Origin: Microbacterium esteraromaticum
GTDB taxonomy: Bacteria; Actinomycetota; Actinomycetes; Actinomycetales; Microbacteriaceae
Length of the DNA stretch: 64,000 bases
Assembly: GCF_017303215.1 (NCBI RefSeq)
Contig: NZ_JAEMWU010000001.1
Location: 1,798,001-1,862,000, forward strand
Direction: 5' to 3'
Position 1 is the stretch's first letter. Each line of letters begins with the position of its first letter. The translations under genes and the position numbers were made by a program. A model generated the notes under the pieces. The model was not told the DNA's origin. It searched no databases and saw only the letters and a list, made by a program, of their open reading frames with translations. This document shows positions 18,231-27,407 of this stretch, piece after piece.

Positions 18231-19274
18231 TCAGAACGCGTCGGGGTAGAGCTGGTGGGCGATCGTCTCGACGGCGTCGATGTTGCCGATCGTGCCCGGG
18301 TAGAAGTCGCTCTGCGGCACCGCGATCAGCAGGTCGTTCTGCACGGCAGTGACGTCGGGGAACGTCGCACGCAGGTACTCGACGACACGCTCATGCTGTG
18401 CGTCGCTGGTAACGCCGAACACGATGGCGTCGGGGTTGCGGCTGACGATCTCTTCAGGGGTGATCTCGGCCGAGAAGAAGTCGGCGAACTCGGGGGCATC
18501 CGGGTTGAAGACGTTGTCTCCGCCGGCGGTGCGGATGATGTCGTACTCGATGCCGGCTCCGATCGCACCGAGCATGTTCCCCTCCGACCAGATCTCGGCG
18601 ACCGTCAACGGCTCCTGATCGCGGACCGCTTCAGTGACAGCATCCAGGCGCGCCTGTGCGTCGGCGGCGAGGTCGGCGGCGAGATCTTCGGCGCGCAGAA
18701 TCTTGCCCAGGTTCTCGATGTCGGTGAGCAGATCGGTGACCTCGGCGCTCGACCGGCGCTCGGCGCAGCCGCCGGTCGCCACGTATGCCTGCGCGCCATT
18801 GTCGGCGAGCTGTTCGATGCTCGCGAAGCCCTGCTCGGCGGTGAACTCGTACTCGGTGGGTGAGACCACCAGATCGGGGGCGACCGACAGCAGATCCTCA
18901 CGCGCGGGCGGGGCATCGGTGCTGAGTACCGGAACATCGGCGGCCAGCGAAGCGACATCCGCAGGCAGCTCGGACGTCGCCACCTGCGCTTGCCCGGCCA
19001 GCTGATCCTGCGCACCGAGGCGCAGCAGCAGATCGGTCTGCGACGGCATCAGGCCGACGACCGCTTCGGGTGCGTGTGCGAACGTGAGCTCACGCCCGCA
19101 GTTGTCGATCGTGACCGCCTGCCCGTGCGATTCCGGTGCGTCGTCACCCGCAGGAGCGACGGCCGATCCGCAGGCGGTCAGCACGATCGGTGTCATCGCG
19201 AGCAGACCCAGCAGTGCCGTGCGGCGTCCGCCGCGGGAGCGAGCGCGCGGCGGGTGCGCGGGGGGAGTGTTCAT
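18231..19274 (-). CDS. ABC importer lipoprotein, iron-complex type
   Basis: Periplasmic-binding-protein family for metallophores, heme, cobalamin or similar. 347 residues from the ATG at 19274, preceded by AAGGAAA. Signal peptide with lipobox LTAC about residue 35, so it is a lipoprotein. The domain reads IDNCGRELTFAHAPEAVVGL, then LLRLGAQDQLAGQA, DLVVSPTEYEF, EIWSEGNMLGAIGAG and TAGGDNVFNPDAPEFADFF, the two-lobe TroA/FecB type. Last gene of a permease-ATPase-binding protein operon. Its ligand cannot be read: siderophore is likely from the metal box upstream, but actinobacterial relatives annotated as F420-0 or cobalamin transporters are alternatives. Confidence 0.88.
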   Translation of the reverse strand: MNTPPAHPPRARSRGGRRTALLGLLAMTPIVLTACGSAVAPAGDDAPESHGQAVTIDNCGRELTFAHAPEAVVGLMPSQTDLLLRLGAQDQLAGQAQVATSELPADVASLAADVPVLSTDAPPAREDLLSVAPDLVVSPTEYEFTAEQGFASIEQLADNGAQAYVATGGCAERRSSAEVTDLLTDIENLGKILRAEDLAADLAADAQARLDAVTEAVRDQEPLTVAEIWSEGNMLGAIGAGIEYDIIRTAGGDNVFNPDAPEFADFFSAEITPEEIVSRNPDAIVFGVTSDAQHERVVEYLRATFPDVTAVQNDLLIAVPQSDFYPGTIGNIDAVETIAHQLYPDAF

Positions 19275-19308
19275 CGGGTGGTTTCCTTTCTCAGGGATGC
19301 GCTGTGCA

Positions 19309-20118
19309 TCAGGGATGCACTGTGCGTGTGGATGCACGGTGTTCCGGCGTGCGGGCGAGTGCGTCGAACAGCAGATGGCGTTGCGCTGTTGCCGGGTGGG
19401 TGATGGCTGTCGACTCGACCGCGAAGACGGTGCGGATCAGGTCGGGGGTGAGGATGCTGTCGGGGGATCCGAACGCGACGAGTTCTCCGGCCGCCAGTAC
19501 GCCGACCGCGTCGCAGTGGGTCGCGGCGAGATTGAGATCGTGTAGCGCGACGAGAACGGTGCGTCCGCTGGCACGCACCAAGTCGAGCAGTTCCAGCTGG
19601 TGCGCGATGTCGAGGTGATTGGTCGGCTCGTCGAGCACCAGCACCGGGGTGTCCTGCGTCAGCGCACGCGCGAACAGCACGCGTTGACGCTCGCCGCCCG
19701 ACAACGCCGAGAACGCGCGGGATGCCAGATGCTGCGCGCCCACCCGCTCCAGTGCGTCGAGCGCGATCGCGACGTCTGCGGCGGAGTCGCGACCGAAGCC
19801 ACTGCCGTGCGGGATCCGCCCGAGCAGCACGAGCTCGAGCACGGGGATCTCGAACTCCTCGCTGTGCTCCTGCATCATCACCGCGACGCGCTGTGCGACC
19901 TGCCGGCGCGTCAGGTCGTGCGCCGAGACGCCGTCGAACCGCACGTCTCCCGCTGCCGGCGCATCGATGCCGGCGATCGCGCGCAGCAGGCTCGACTTGC
20001 CGCTGCCGTTCGGGCCCAATAGCCCCAGGACGGATCCGGATGCCACGTCGAACGAGACGCCGTGCACCACGGTGCGCGCTCCGCGCCGGGCCTGGAGCTT
20101 CTCGACCTGCACCCTCAT
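19309..20118 (-). CDS. ABC importer ATPase, FecE type
   Basis: 269 residues. Walker A GPNGSGKSSLLRAI (about 35), Q-loop VAVMMQEHSEE, signature LSGGERQRVLFARAL, Walker B VLVLDEPTNHLD and H-loop LVALHDLN are all intact. This is the type paired with FecCD-like permeases. Start chosen at 20118, where ATG overlaps the permease stop (ATGA), rather than the longer frame to 20250. Works with the permease upstream and the lipoprotein 34 bases downstream. Confidence 0.93.
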   Translation of the reverse strand: MRVQVEKLQARRGARTVVHGVSFDVASGSVLGLLGPNGSGKSSLLRAIAGIDAPAAGDVRFDGVSAHDLTRRQVAQRVAVMMQEHSEEFEIPVLELVLLGRIPHGSGFGRDSAADVAIALDALERVGAQHLASRAFSALSGGERQRVLFARALTQDTPVLVLDEPTNHLDIAHQLELLDLVRASGRTVLVALHDLNLAATHCDAVGVLAAGELVAFGSPDSILTPDLIRTVFAVESTAITHPATAQRHLLFDALARTPEHRASTRTVHP

Positions 20119-21200
20119 CGGTTCATCCCCATCCGGTCGGCGCGTTCGCGACGCAGCAGCCATAAGAAGAACGGGGCTCCGACGAGCGCCGTCAGCACGC
20201 CCAGGGGGATCTCGGAGGGCGCGGCCAGCGTGCGCGCCAGCAGATCGCACGTGGCCAGGAAGACGGCCCCGCCGAGCAGGGCCACCGGTAGCATCCTGCG
20301 GTGGTCGGATCCGACGATGATCCGCGCCACGTGCGGCACCACCAGGCCGACGAAGCCGATGCCGCCCGAGACGGCGACGACCGCACCCGTCAACAGCGCC
20401 GTGGCGATGAGTGTCGTCGTACGCAGCCGGTTGACGTCGATGCCCAGTGCGCGCGCCGCATCATCGCCGGCCAGCAGCGCGTTGAGCTGTCGTGCGTGGG
20501 TCATTGCGAAGGCGGCGACGGTGAGCAGCGCCAGGGCCGGCAGCAGCAGTTGCGGCATGGTCGCGGCCGAGACCGAGCCGAGCAGGAAGAACATGATGCT
20601 GTAGACGTTCTGCGCGTCGGTTGAGATCGTCAGATAGCTGGTGATCGCGCTGAACAGGGCGCCCAGGGCGACGCCGGCCAGGATCAGCCGCTGCGGGGCG
20701 ATCCGCCCGGCCTTGCGTGCCAGCAGGTAGACGGCGGCGGTGGCGATCATCGCTCCGGCGAAGGCGGATGCGCTGATGCCGAGGGCGCTGATGCCCAGCC
20801 CGAGCACGATGAACGAGACCGCACCGACACCCGCTCCGGCCGAGACGCCGAGGATGTATGGCTCGGCGAGCGGATTGTGCACCACGGCCTGGATGAGGGC
20901 CCCCGCCAGGGCCAGAGAGGCTCCCGTCAGCGCAGCCAGTGCAGCGCGCGGCAGACGGAACTGCCACACCGCGTTGTCCTGCATCGTGGTGAGCGATCCG
21001 TCGCTCATCCAGGGCATGCCGGGTAGCAGATGGCCGGTGACGATCTTCAGTGCGTCCAGCGCAGAAACGCTGATCGCGCCGATGCTCACCGAGATCAGAA
21101 GCACACCCAGCAGAGCGACCGAGAGCACGGGAACGAGTACGGTCGCGGCCTTGGTGCCGGGGAGGCTCGGCTGACGGGTCTCGGTACGCGAAGGGGGCAT
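20115..21200 (-). CDS. FecCD-family ABC permease
   Basis: 361 residues with about nine to ten hydrophobic segments. Typical FecCD sequence: RLPRAALAALTGASLALAGA, NPLAEPYILGVSAGAGVGA, LILAGVALGALFSA, and the coupling region FVGLVVPHVARIIVGSDHR. Imports a metal complex or large cofactor across the inner membrane as a homodimer. First gene of the operon. A promoter with TTGAGA (-35) and TAGGAT (-10) 17 bases apart lies directly upstream, and its -35 is inside the Fur/Zur-like palindrome, so metal repression is likely. Confidence 0.93.
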   Translation of the reverse strand: MPPSRTETRQPSLPGTKAATVLVPVLSVALLGVLLISVSIGAISVSALDALKIVTGHLLPGMPWMSDGSLTTMQDNAVWQFRLPRAALAALTGASLALAGALIQAVVHNPLAEPYILGVSAGAGVGAVSFIVLGLGISALGISASAFAGAMIATAAVYLLARKAGRIAPQRLILAGVALGALFSAITSYLTISTDAQNVYSIMFFLLGSVSAATMPQLLLPALALLTVAAFAMTHARQLNALLAGDDAARALGIDVNRLRTTTLIATALLTGAVVAVSGGIGFVGLVVPHVARIIVGSDHRRMLPVALLGGAVFLATCDLLARTLAAPSEIPLGVLTALVGAPFFLWLLRRERADRMGMNR

Positions 21201-21221
21201 GGTCTCGGATCCTATTGCGAA

Positions 21222-21236
21222 TGAGAACCATTCTCA
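21222..21236. promoter_or_regulatory. Fur/Zur-like box controlling two divergent promoters
   Basis: TGAGAACCATTCTCA, a perfect TGAGAA/TTCTCA dyad with three central bases, flanked by A on both sides. Minus-strand promoter: -35 at 21232-21237, -10 at 21209-21214, spacer 17. Plus-strand promoter: -35 TTGCGA at 21215-21220, -10 TACGCT at 21239-21244, spacer 18, so the box fills its spacer. Shape matches Fur-superfamily 7-1-7 sites and not the DtxR/IdeR consensus TTAGGTTAGGCTAACCTAA. Confidence 0.75.
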
Positions 21237-21326
21237 ACTACGCTCCGACACGGTGCACGAACAAAGACGGCACCATCGACGACCGAACAAGCGACCCGAA
21301 TAGACCACCGAACAGGAGCACGCCGC

Positions 21327-23009
21327 ATGATGATCGTTCGCGAGCTGTGGCGCGAGGCGGCCCGATCGCCCGCACTTCTGGCGGGTGCCGTACTGTGCCT
21401 GCTGCTCGCCTCGGCGACCTACCTTGCGCAGGCGTTCGCCATCGCGGGGGCGCTCGCCGCCGTCGTCTCCGGCGATGGCTCGCGAGTACTCGCAGCCCTC
21501 GCCGCGATCGTCGGCGTGGCAGTGGTGCGGATGCTGCTCATGCTGCTGCAGGACACGCTCGCCTCCCACCTCGGCGGGCACGTGCGGGTTGTGCTGCGGC
21601 GGCGCACGCTGCGGACCGCGCTCACGGCGACACGACTGCACGATCCGACCGGCCGGGATGGAGCGATGCGCGCCGCACTGACGGACGGCGTGGACGGGAC
21701 CGACGCGTATGTGTCGAAGTACATCCCGGCCCTGGCGCTCGTGTTCCTGGCATGTCCGATGGTCATTGCGATCCTCGTCGTGGTCAACCCCTGGGCCGGG
21801 CTCAGTGCTGGTCTCGCCGTGGCACTGGCGCTGATCGGGCCGCTCGCGTGGAAGCGCATGATGGCGCGCAGGGGGCTGGATCACTGGGACTCGTACGAGG
21901 CGCTGGGTGCTGACTACCTCGATGCCCTCCGCGGCATGGCGATGCTGCGCGCTCTCGGTGATGTGCCCGGAACCCGAGCCCGCCTGCAGGAGCGATCCGA
22001 GGCGCTTCGCAGGGCGACCGAGCGGGTGATGCGCGGCTCGCTCGCTGAGACCGGCGTGATCGATGTCGCCATCCAGGGTGGCACTGTTGCGGCCATCATG
22101 ATCGCTGTCGTTCAGGCGGCATCGGGTCAGCCACCCGCCTTCGAGACCTATCTCGTCCTGCTTCTCGCGTCTGAGGCGTTCCGTCCGATCCGTGACCTGT
22201 CCCGCCAGTGGCATGCCGGGTTCCTCGGCCTGACGGCGGTACCCGCGCTACGGTCCCTCGGCGCCTTCCACGCAGACCCCCCGACCGCACCGGCCGCCGA
22301 GCCGCTGGCATCCGATCGCCCGCGCCCGGCGGGGCTTCGCGGGCCCGCCGATCGGCTCGACGTGCGCGGAGTCCGCTACCGCTACCCGACCGGTGATGCC
22401 GATGTGCTCGACGGCGTCGACCTGGTCGCCCGTACCGGGACACTGACCGCGATCGTCGGTGCATCCGGCGCCGGCAAGTCGACGCTGCTCGACGTGCTGC
22501 TGGGGCTGATCCGTCCCCATGAGGGCAGCAGCACACTCGACGGGCGTCCGCTACGGCCCGACGACGTGGCCGTGCTTTCGCAGCGTCCGGTGCTCTTCGC
22601 CGGAACGGTGCGAGAGAACCTGTGCGTCACCGGCGCGCGCACCGACGCAGAGCTGGTGGATGCCTGCCGCGCCGCGGGGGTGCTCGATGAAGTGCGGGAG
22701 CTTCCCGGCGGGTTCGACGCCGTGGTGTCCGAGGCGGGGATGAGCTTGTCTGGTGGGCAGAGGCAACGGCTGGCGCTCGCGCGCGCCCTGTTGGCGCGGC
22801 GCCCGGTGCTGCTCGTCGACGAACCCACGAGCGCGTTGGATGCCGCCCGCGCGGCGGACGTGATGACGACGCTGCGTCATGTGGCCGAGGACCGCATCGT
22901 GGTGATGGTCACGCATCGGGTCGAAGACCTGCGGTCGACCGACATCGTGGTGCGACTCGCACACGGGCGAACCACGCCCGTCGACTACGCCCAGGAGGTG
23001 CCGGTGTGA
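21327..23009 (+). CDS. ABC half-transporter, exporter fold (CydD/IrtA-like)
   Basis: 560 residues: six-helix transmembrane domain (about 1-300) and an ATPase domain (about 335-555). Walker A VGASGAGKSTLL, Q-loop LSQRPVLFAGTVREN, signature MSLSGGQRQRLALARALL, Walker B VLLVDEPTSALD, H-loop MVTHR. The transmembrane part (DGVDGTDAYVSKYIPALALV) recalls CydD. It overlaps the next half-transporter by four bases, so the two probably form a heterodimer. Starts 83 bases after a -10 box adjoining the metal box, divergent from a FecCD importer. Substrate may be a metallophore (IrtAB-like import or export) or a thiol (CydDC-like); no cydAB is present. Confidence 0.85.
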   Translation: MMIVRELWREAARSPALLAGAVLCLLLASATYLAQAFAIAGALAAVVSGDGSRVLAALAAIVGVAVVRMLLMLLQDTLASHLGGHVRVVLRRRTLRTALTATRLHDPTGRDGAMRAALTDGVDGTDAYVSKYIPALALVFLACPMVIAILVVVNPWAGLSAGLAVALALIGPLAWKRMMARRGLDHWDSYEALGADYLDALRGMAMLRALGDVPGTRARLQERSEALRRATERVMRGSLAETGVIDVAIQGGTVAAIMIAVVQAASGQPPAFETYLVLLLASEAFRPIRDLSRQWHAGFLGLTAVPALRSLGAFHADPPTAPAAEPLASDRPRPAGLRGPADRLDVRGVRYRYPTGDADVLDGVDLVARTGTLTAIVGASGAGKSTLLDVLLGLIRPHEGSSTLDGRPLRPDDVAVLSQRPVLFAGTVRENLCVTGARTDAELVDACRAAGVLDEVRELPGGFDAVVSEAGMSLSGGQRQRLALARALLARRPVLLVDEPTSALDAARAADVMTTLRHVAEDRIVVMVTHRVEDLRSTDIVVRLAHGRTTPVDYAQEVPV

Positions 23010-24679
23010 GCGCAGACGGATCGCCACGCAGCTTCAGCGCACTGCTGCCCGCACTGGCCCCCGAGCGCGGCCGTATCTTCTCGGTCTATCTCAGTGCGAC
23101 GACCAGCGCGCTGACCCTCAGCGCGCTCGGCGCGCTCGCCGCCTGGGGAGTCGGCCATGCCGTTGTCGAGCGTACTCTGCCCGGCACGGCATGGTGGGTG
23201 TGGCTGGTGGTGCTCGTCGCCGCACGGGCCGTGCTCACCTGGCACGAGATGGATCGATCCCATGCCGTCGCCTACCGTGTTCTCGCGCGACTGCGCCTGG
23301 TGCTGTTCGACTCCTATAGCCGCAGCGTGCCCGCCCGGCGGCGCGAGCACTCCGGTCGAGCTGCCGCGGTCGCGATGGACGACATCGAGAAGCTCGAGTT
23401 CTTCTACGCCCACACCATCGCGCAGGTCGCCGCCGCACTGACCGCCTTCCTCGCGGCGCTGGTCGCCGTCCTGCTCGTACTGCCGCCCGCCGGTGCGGCG
23501 CTCGCGGTCGGGGCCGTGCTCGTCGTGGCCACCGTGCCGGTGCTCGCGCGCGCTGCACGCCGCCGCGGCGCCGAGGAACAGCAGCAGCGCGCAGAGCTAT
23601 CAACCCAGATCGTCGACGCGCTCGGGGCGCTGCGCGAGGTTCTGTCTTACGGGCTCGCCGAAGCGGTGACGACTCAGGCGCTGCGCACAACGCACCGGGC
23701 GACACGCGCCGGACGCCGACGCGGCACGATCGGGCAGCTCGTGTCGGGCATCCGCGACCTCATCGTGACCACGACCGTGCTCGCCGTCATCCTGGTGAGC
23801 GCGACAGCAGCGGGCGTACTCGGCGGTGACGCGCGCATCTCGCCCGCAACCCTGCCGATGCTCGTGGCCTTGGCCCTCGCCGGCGTCGCCGCGGTCGCAG
23901 ATGCCGCAACCACCCTCACCCAGCTGCACCCGCTCACCGCGAGCGCCGCGCGCGTCGACCGGGCCCTGCATCGCCCGCCCGTCGTCATCGCCACGGGGCA
24001 GGCGCGCCCCGTCCCTAACGGTCCGCTCGGCCTGCGCTTGCGCGACATCACGTTCAGCTACGACGACCGGGTCGAGGCGATCAGCGCCTGGTCCGCCGAG
24101 ATCGGTCCCGGCGAGCACGTCGGGCTGGCCGGGCGCTCGGGATCGGGCAAGAGCACACTCATCGCGCTCGCCGCCCGCCTATGGCAGCCGACGTCGGGAA
24201 CGATCGATCTGTTCACGGCCTATGGTCAGACCGTGCCCCTGCGCGACGTCGACGAACACGCACTGCGCAACACCATCGCCTTCGTCGACCAGGAGGCGAC
24301 GCTGTTCCACGGAACCGTCCGCGAGAACCTGCTGCGCGGCGCCGCTCCGGTCTCGGACGACACCCTGCGCCGCACGCTCGAACGTGTGGATGCCATCGGC
24401 TGGGCCCCGCTCGATCTGTCGATCGGCCAGGGAGGCCTCGCACTGTCGGGCGGCCAGCGCGCACGCCTCGCGCTGGCCAGGGCACTGGTACGGCAGCCGC
24501 GCATCCTGCTCATCGATGAGGTCACCGCGAGCCTCGACGCCGAAACGGAGCGCGTGATCTCGAATGCGCTCGCCGCCTACCGCGGAACGGTGCTCATCGC
24601 CTCGCATCGAAGCGGGACGCTCTCTGCCGTATCTCGCGTGATCACCGTCGACGGCGGGGTGCTGACAGGCACGCCATAG
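23006..24679 (+). CDS. ABC half-transporter, exporter fold (CydC/IrtB-like)
   Basis: 557 residues, GTG start overlapping the first subunit's stop. Transmembrane domain about 1-310, ATPase about 335-555. Walker A AGRSGSGKSTLI, Q-loop FVDQEATLFHGTVREN, signature LALSGGQRARLALARALV, Walker B ILLIDEVTASLD, H-loop LIASHRSG. All catalytic residues appear in both subunits, so neither ATP site is obviously degenerate. TMD text (RRREHSGRAAAVAMDDIEKLEFFYAHTI, given here only as a region near residue 112-138) matches exporter-type folds. Function as for its partner. Confidence 0.85.
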   Translation: MSADGSPRSFSALLPALAPERGRIFSVYLSATTSALTLSALGALAAWGVGHAVVERTLPGTAWWVWLVVLVAARAVLTWHEMDRSHAVAYRVLARLRLVLFDSYSRSVPARRREHSGRAAAVAMDDIEKLEFFYAHTIAQVAAALTAFLAALVAVLLVLPPAGAALAVGAVLVVATVPVLARAARRRGAEEQQQRAELSTQIVDALGALREVLSYGLAEAVTTQALRTTHRATRAGRRRGTIGQLVSGIRDLIVTTTVLAVILVSATAAGVLGGDARISPATLPMLVALALAGVAAVADAATTLTQLHPLTASAARVDRALHRPPVVIATGQARPVPNGPLGLRLRDITFSYDDRVEAISAWSAEIGPGEHVGLAGRSGSGKSTLIALAARLWQPTSGTIDLFTAYGQTVPLRDVDEHALRNTIAFVDQEATLFHGTVRENLLRGAAPVSDDTLRRTLERVDAIGWAPLDLSIGQGGLALSGGQRARLALARALVRQPRILLIDEVTASLDAETERVISNALAAYRGTVLIASHRSGTLSAVSRVITVDGGVLTGTP

Positions 24680-24722
24680 TGATCCGCCGATAGGGTTGAT
24701 CCGAACCCTGGAGGATGCTGTC

Positions 24723-25463
24723 GTGACCACCGCCCGCGCACCGCGGAACCGCCGTCGGATTCTGATCATCGCCCTCGCGGGCGTCGCGCTGATCGCCGTG
24801 CTGCTGATCGCCTCACTGACCCGGCCGGGTCAGGAAGAGCCCGACGCCACCGCAACGGCGCCGACGGGCCAGCAGACCCCATCAGCCGAAGAGAGTGAAG
24901 CACCCCGGGTGCCCGACCTCTCGCGTCGCATCGATGGCGACGTGGCGGCACTCGGCGCCGTGGACGCACCGGTCGTGATGATCGAGTACGCCGACTACCG
25001 GTGCCCCTACTGCGGCGTGTTCGCGCTCGACACCATGCCTCAGCTCGTCGCCGACTACATCGACACCGGCAAGCTGCGCATCGAGTGGCGTGACGTCCCG
25101 CTGTTCGGCGAAGACTCGTTCAACGCCGCCGTCGCCGCCCGTGCCGCCGGCCAGCAGGGCCTGTTCTGGGAGTACCACCACGCCGTCTACGCGTTCCAGG
25201 GCGACTCGCGCAAAGACCTGCCCCGCGAACAGCTGCTCACACTCGCCGAGGAGGTCGGTGTGCCCGACGTGGCGGCATTCGAGACGGCGCTCGACGACCC
25301 GGCGCTGCAGCAGGCCGTCGCGGCCGATGCGCAAGAGGCCCAGGCCATCGGTGTGCAGAGCACACCGGCGTTCCTGATCGGCCAGACGCCCGTGATGGGC
25401 GCCCAGCCCATCGACGTGTTCCGCCAGGTCATCGACGGCGAACTCGCACGCGTCGGGGAGTGA
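24723..25463 (+). CDS. DsbA-like thiol oxidoreductase, membrane-anchored
   Basis: 246 residues. A single N-terminal helix (about 20-42) anchors it, then a Thr/Glu/Ala-rich linker, then a DsbA/thioredoxin_4 domain with the active site YADYRCPYCGVF (CPYC, about residue 97) and the cis-Pro segment GVQSTPAFLIG. Acts outside the membrane on protein disulfides or as a reductant relay. GTG at 24723 with GGAGG eight bases upstream; TAGGGT at 24691-24696 is a likely -10. Its stop overlaps the CcdA-like gene, which could supply electrons to it. Confidence 0.88.
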   Translation: MTTARAPRNRRRILIIALAGVALIAVLLIASLTRPGQEEPDATATAPTGQQTPSAEESEAPRVPDLSRRIDGDVAALGAVDAPVVMIEYADYRCPYCGVFALDTMPQLVADYIDTGKLRIEWRDVPLFGEDSFNAAVAARAAGQQGLFWEYHHAVYAFQGDSRKDLPREQLLTLAEEVGVPDVAAFETALDDPALQQAVAADAQEAQAIGVQSTPAFLIGQTPVMGAQPIDVFRQVIDGELARVGE

Positions 25464-26332
25464 TCGCCGTGGACATCGGCTACATCGGCGCGTTTCTCGG
25501 TGGCATCCTCTCTTTGCTCAGTCCGTGCTCGGTCATGCTGCTGCCCGCGTTCTTCGCCTACGCCTTCACCTCGCCCACGAAGTTGATCTCGCGCACCGGC
25601 GTGTTCTTTCTCGGGCTGCTGGTCACGCTGATCCCGCTCGGGGTGTTCTCGGGCCTGTTCGGTTCACTGCTGGGTGAGAACCGCGGCGCGTTGATCACGA
25701 CGGTGGCGGTGCTGGTGATCGTCGTCGGTCTCGTGCAGCTGCTGGGGGTGCCCGTACCCGGGATCTCTCGTTCGCGGCGTGGGGGAGAGGACAGCACCTC
25801 GGCGGTCTCGGTGTTCCTGCTCGGTGCCGTGTATGCGGTCGCGGGCGTGTGCACCGGGCCGATCCTCGGATCCGTCCTGCTGATCGCCTCTCTCGGTGGC
25901 TCGCCCGTCTACGGCGCCGTGCTGCTTGCCGTGTACGCGCTCGGAATGGTGCTGCCGTTGCTGATCCTGGCGCTGCTGTGGCGCCGGTTCGGGGCGAAGG
26001 CGATGACCTGGATGCGCCCGCGCGAGCTGCGCATCGGCAGGTGGCGCAACTCGTGGACCATGATCATCACCGGAGCGCTGTCGATCGCGCTGGGCGCCTT
26101 GCTGCTGTTCACCGACGGCACGGCCAACCTCGGCGGACTGGTCGGCATCGACACCCAATTCGCGCTGGAGTCGTCCGTATCGACGATGGCGGCGAGCATC
26201 CCCGACTGGTGGTTCGCGATCGGCGCGCTGGTCGTGCTCGCCTCGGTCACCGCCGTGGTCCTGTTACGTGGGCGCGGCGATCGGACGGATGCCGCCGAGA
26301 GCGTCGCGCACGTCGACCCGCCCTCACCATGA
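25460..26332 (+). CDS. CcdA/DsbD-type transmembrane electron carrier
   Basis: 290 residues with about six core hydrophobic segments. The two redox cysteines of the CcdA fold sit in LLSPCSVMLLP (helix 1) and VAGVCTGPILG (helix 4). This family carries reducing power from cytoplasmic thioredoxin to extracytoplasmic thiol proteins. GTG start overlaps the DsbA-like stop (GTGA), so the two form a redox pair. The C-terminal 20 residues are polar. Role in cytochrome c maturation is not supported, since no heme-ligation genes are adjacent. Confidence 0.85.
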   Translation: MIAVDIGYIGAFLGGILSLLSPCSVMLLPAFFAYAFTSPTKLISRTGVFFLGLLVTLIPLGVFSGLFGSLLGENRGALITTVAVLVIVVGLVQLLGVPVPGISRSRRGGEDSTSAVSVFLLGAVYAVAGVCTGPILGSVLLIASLGGSPVYGAVLLAVYALGMVLPLLILALLWRRFGAKAMTWMRPRELRIGRWRNSWTMIITGALSIALGALLLFTDGTANLGGLVGIDTQFALESSVSTMAASIPDWWFAIGALVVLASVTAVVLLRGRGDRTDAAESVAHVDPPSP

Positions 26333-26399
26333 GCCGGTCGCGGCCCGCGCCACGAGAGGTACGCTGACCGCAGGCGTCAGCAGATCGAGGAGGCCGCCG

Positions 26400-27395
26400 G
26401 TGACCAATCCCGAGCAGAACCCGCAACCGGCCGTACTCACGGCGGGGGAGCCATGCACCGAGGTCGAGGTGCTGACGCCCCGCGAGGTGCCGCTCGGCGG
26501 GCCCCGTGCGATGACGGTGTTCCGCACGCTCCCGCAGCGGCAACGTTCCCTCGTGGGGGCCTGGTGCTTTCTCGACCACTACGGGCCCGATGACGTGGCC
26601 CGCACGGGCGGCATGGTGGTTCCCCGGCATCCGCACACCGGCCTGGCGACCGTTTCGTGGCTGTTCACCGGTCGTATCGACCATCTCGACTCCAGCGGTG
26701 TGTCCGCCGCGGTGCTGCCGGGGGAGCTGAACCTGATGATCGCGGGGCAGGGCATCACCCACCAAGAGATCAGCGCGCCCGACACGGCTGTGCTGCACGG
26801 TGTGCAGCTCTGGTACGCATTGCCCGACGCCACCCGGTTCAGCCCGCACCAGTTCACGCACTATGCGCCGCCGCCCGTCGAACTGCCCGGAGCGACGGTG
26901 CGCGTGTTCATCGGCAGCCTGGCCGGTTCCACCTCGCCGGTCGATACCCGCACCCCCGACCTGCTTGGCGCCGAACTGGTGCTCGCACCACGCGCCGAGG
27001 TGACGCTGAGCGCGCGCCGTGACTTCGAACACGCGGTGCTCGCCGAGACGGGTGATCTCACCCTGAACGGCACCGCCGTCGCTCATCGCTCGCTCGGCTA
27101 TGCACCGGTCGGCGCAGACACGCTGCGCATCACAGCGGGCCGGGACGGCGCGCGGGCGATCCTGCTGGGCGGAGTACCGCTGGGGGAACAGATCGTGATG
27201 TGGTGGAACTTCGTGGGCCGCAGCCACGACGAGATCGCCGAGTACCGTCGGCGGTATCAGGCCGAACTGGGTTTCGACCCCGTCGACCCGAAGGATGCCG
27301 GTAAGCCCTCGCTGTTCGGACCATTCGCCGACGGACAGCGACCTCCGCTGCCGGCACCGGCGCTCCCCACCGTACGGTTGCGACCCCGCTCGTGA
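26400..27395 (+). CDS. Pirin-family protein
   Basis: Two-cupin pirin, 331 residues. Metal site motif: PRHPHTGLATVSWLFTG, with GQGITHQEIS and VQLWYALP following, as in bacterial pirins (some have quercetinase activity). The C-terminal pirin_C domain begins near residue 190 and ends with VMWWNFVGRSHDEI. GTG at 26400 is preceded by GAGGAGG seven bases away. Monocistronic by spacing. Metal-ligand residues His and Glu are present; the substrate is unknown. Confidence 0.92.
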   Translation: MTNPEQNPQPAVLTAGEPCTEVEVLTPREVPLGGPRAMTVFRTLPQRQRSLVGAWCFLDHYGPDDVARTGGMVVPRHPHTGLATVSWLFTGRIDHLDSSGVSAAVLPGELNLMIAGQGITHQEISAPDTAVLHGVQLWYALPDATRFSPHQFTHYAPPPVELPGATVRVFIGSLAGSTSPVDTRTPDLLGAELVLAPRAEVTLSARRDFEHAVLAETGDLTLNGTAVAHRSLGYAPVGADTLRITAGRDGARAILLGGVPLGEQIVMWWNFVGRSHDEIAEYRRRYQAELGFDPVDPKDAGKPSLFGPFADGQRPPLPAPALPTVRLRPRS

Positions 27396-27407
27396 GGCAC
27401 GACCCGG

